Below, one piece after another: positions 62,755-64,000 of a stretch of 64,000 nt of DNA. Position 1 is the first letter of the stretch, and each line of letters starts with the position of its first letter. The stretch spans positions 1 through 64,000 of the forward strand of contig NW_026947695.1 in NCBI RefSeq assembly GCF_034190915.1, read 5' to 3'. The translations under genes were made by a program, and so were the position numbers. The notes under the pieces were generated by a model that was not told the origin of the DNA, did no database searches, and saw only the letters and a program-made list of their open reading frames with translations. The DNA comes from Cavia porcellus. Its lineage: Eukaryota > Chordata > Mammalia > Rodentia > Caviidae.

Positions 62755-64000
62755 TGGTGCGCATTGTATGGTTGTGTGTTACATTAGATTCACTAGCAGG
62801 AGTGAGAAAAACATCATGGGGTGGTGCGCATTGTATGGCTGTGTGTTACATTACATCCACTAATAGGAGTGAGCAAAACATCACGGGGTGGTGCGCATTG
62901 TATGGGTGTGTGTTACATTAGATTCACTAGTAGGAGTGAGAAAAACATCACGGGGTGGTGCGCATTGTATGGGTGTGTGTTACATTACATTCACTAGTAG
63001 GAGTGAGAAAAACATCACGGGGTGCTGCGCATTGTATGGGTGTGTGTTACATTACATTCACTAATAGGAGTGAGCAAAACATCACGGGGTGGTGCGCATT
63101 GTATGGGTGTGTGTTACACTACATTCACTAGTAGGAGTGAGCAAAACTTCACGGGGTGGTGCGCATTGTATGGGTGTGTGTTACATTAGATTCACTAGTA
63201 GGAATGAGAAAACATCACGGGGTGGTGCGCATTGTATGGGTGTGTGTTACATTAGATTCACTAGTAGGAGTGAGAAAAACATCACGGGGTGGTGCGCATT
63301 GTATGGGTGTGTGTTACATTACATTCACTAGTAGGAGTGATAAAAACATCACGGGGTGGTGCGCATTGTATGGGTGTGTGTTACATTAGATTCACTAGTA
63401 GGAGTGAGAAAAACATCACGGGGTGGTGCGCATTGTATGGGTGTGTATTACATTACATTCACTAGCAGGAGTGAGAAAAGCGTCACGGGGTGGTGCGCAT
63501 TGTATGGGTGTGTGTTACATTACATTCACTAGCAGGAGTGACAAAAAAATCACGGGGTGGTGCGCATGTATGGGTCTGTGTTACATTACATTCACTATCA
63601 GGAGTGAGAAAAACATCACGGGGTGGTGCGCATTGTATGGGTGTGTGTTACATTACATTCACTAGCAGGAGTGAGAAAAACATCACGGGGTGGTGCGCAT
63701 TGTATGGTTGTGTGTTACATTAGATTCACTAGCAGGAGTGAGAAAAACATCACGGGGTGGTGCGCATTGTATGGGTGTGTGTTACATTACATTCACTAGC
63801 AGGAGTGAGAAAAACATCACGGGGTGGTGCGCATTGTATGGGTGTGTGTTACATTAGATTCACTAGCAGGAGTGAGAAAAACATCACGGGGTGGTGCGCA
63901 TTGTATGGGTGTGTGTTACATTACATTCACTGGCAGGAGTGAGAAAAACATCACGGGGTGGTGCGCATTGTATGGGTGTGTGTTACATTAGATTCACTCG
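62755..64000 (+). repeat. Partial copy of the 49-kb-type block, cut by the window end
   Basis: From about 63,085 to the end this matches 58,870-59,786 at an offset of 4214 bp, and the corresponding parts at 49,170 and 55,794. The 330 bp before it (TATGGTTGTG, CATCATGGGG, ACATCCACTAATAGG) matches 48,830-49,170 and 55,460-55,790 but not the sequence left of 58,870. This copy therefore keeps the older left flank. It carries the GACAAAAAAATC unit near 63,541 and a private AGCGTCACGG near 63,480. Confidence 0.76.

Larger units (their letters stand above)
1..64000 (+). repeat. 67-bp satellite array filling the window
   Basis: The same 67-bp unit recurs head to tail through the entire window, always in one orientation, giving about 955 copies. 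Every stretch I read can be placed in the unit register. Most copies differ from the consensus by one to four bases, and a minority are 55, 62, 65, 66 or 68 bp long. Neither edge is a true array end: the first base lies near the start of a unit and the last base falls inside the AGTAGG-type loop. An array this long, with multi-monomer blocks copied inside it, is typical of eukaryotic satellite DNA. I do not recognise the family. Centromeric, pericentromeric and subtelomeric locations are all possible and the sequence alone does not decide between them. Confidence 0.97.
28680..64000 (+). repeat. Right variant domain of the array
   Basis: This part is marked by a recurrent pair: an AGCAAAACATC monomer followed by a 66-bp monomer with GGAATGAGAAAACATC. 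The pair's first unit starts near 28629, 32246, 34052, 34787, 35523, 37599, 39407, 40209, 41479, 42483, 44291, 45093, 47234, 48170, 49175, 50580, 51985, 53858, 54794, 55799, 57202, 58875, 60280 and 63089. Spacings repeat in series (1808 then 802; 936, 1005 then 1405), which exposes copied blocks. Other frequent markers are TATGGCTGTG with CACTAATAGG, TTACACTAC and CATCTTGGGG. The pair also occurs a few times in the left domain, so the two domains share ancestry. Confidence 0.75.

Noticed and set aside
1..64000. CRISPR array
   Set aside because: There are direct repeats but no unique spacers: the full 67 bp recurs, and there is no cas gene or leader.
1..64000. Telomere repeat tract
   Set aside because: The TATGGGTGTG segment looks telomere-like, but the 67-bp unit, two CpGs, length variants and 64-kb block structure do not fit a telomerase-made tract that I know of.
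1..64000. Transposon insertion within the array
   Set aside because: I looked for breaks in the 67-bp register longer than a few bases and found only a 12-bp deletion, 5-bp deletions and 1-5-bp changes.

Overview
The whole 64-kb window is one satellite DNA array. A 67-bp unit is repeated head to tail, all in the same orientation, from the first base to the last, with roughly 955 copies (64,000/67, allowing for short variants). It enters and leaves the window mid-unit, so the array continues on both sides. I found no unique sequence, transposon insertion, RNA gene, believable protein gene or inverted stretch. Such an array points to a eukaryotic chromosome (pericentromere, centromere, subtelomere or other heterochromatin). 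The monomer is not one I recognise, so I do not name a taxon or chromosomal location.

The consensus monomer (clean copy at 534-600) is about 45% G+C with strong strand asymmetry (21 G, 9 C on the given strand). It holds two CpG sites (unit positions 8-9 and 65-66), a GT-rich tract, a possible short hairpin (positions 37-54) and an A5 tract. The commonest variants are C/G at position 35 and T/C at position 45. Because 67 = 1 mod 3, each unit shifts the reading frame, so all three frames yield periodic 60-125 codon openings. These are artefacts.

Above the monomer the array is a nested mosaic of copied multi-monomer blocks, with no single higher-order unit. (1) At 1-15.4 kb a nearly identical 7.34-kb segment occurs twice in tandem, and itself contains a ~2-kb internal duplication. 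(2) At 15.4-26 kb blocks are related at offsets of about 3.34, 5.2 and 8.56 kb. (3) At 26-28.7 kb there is a ~1.4-kb duplication at the junction between two variant populations. (4) At 28.7-64 kb a second population has offsets near 5.35, 4.88, 6.62-6.89, 9.70, 4.21, 3.28 and 0.80 kb. This is the pattern expected of repeated unequal exchange or conversion. A private mutation in the right part lets some copying steps be ordered. One patch near 57.7-58.1 kb has unusually many small insertions and deletions and may be poorly assembled.

Coordinates of block edges are estimates (about +/-70 bp), because edges fall inside repeats. All comparisons were made by eye.
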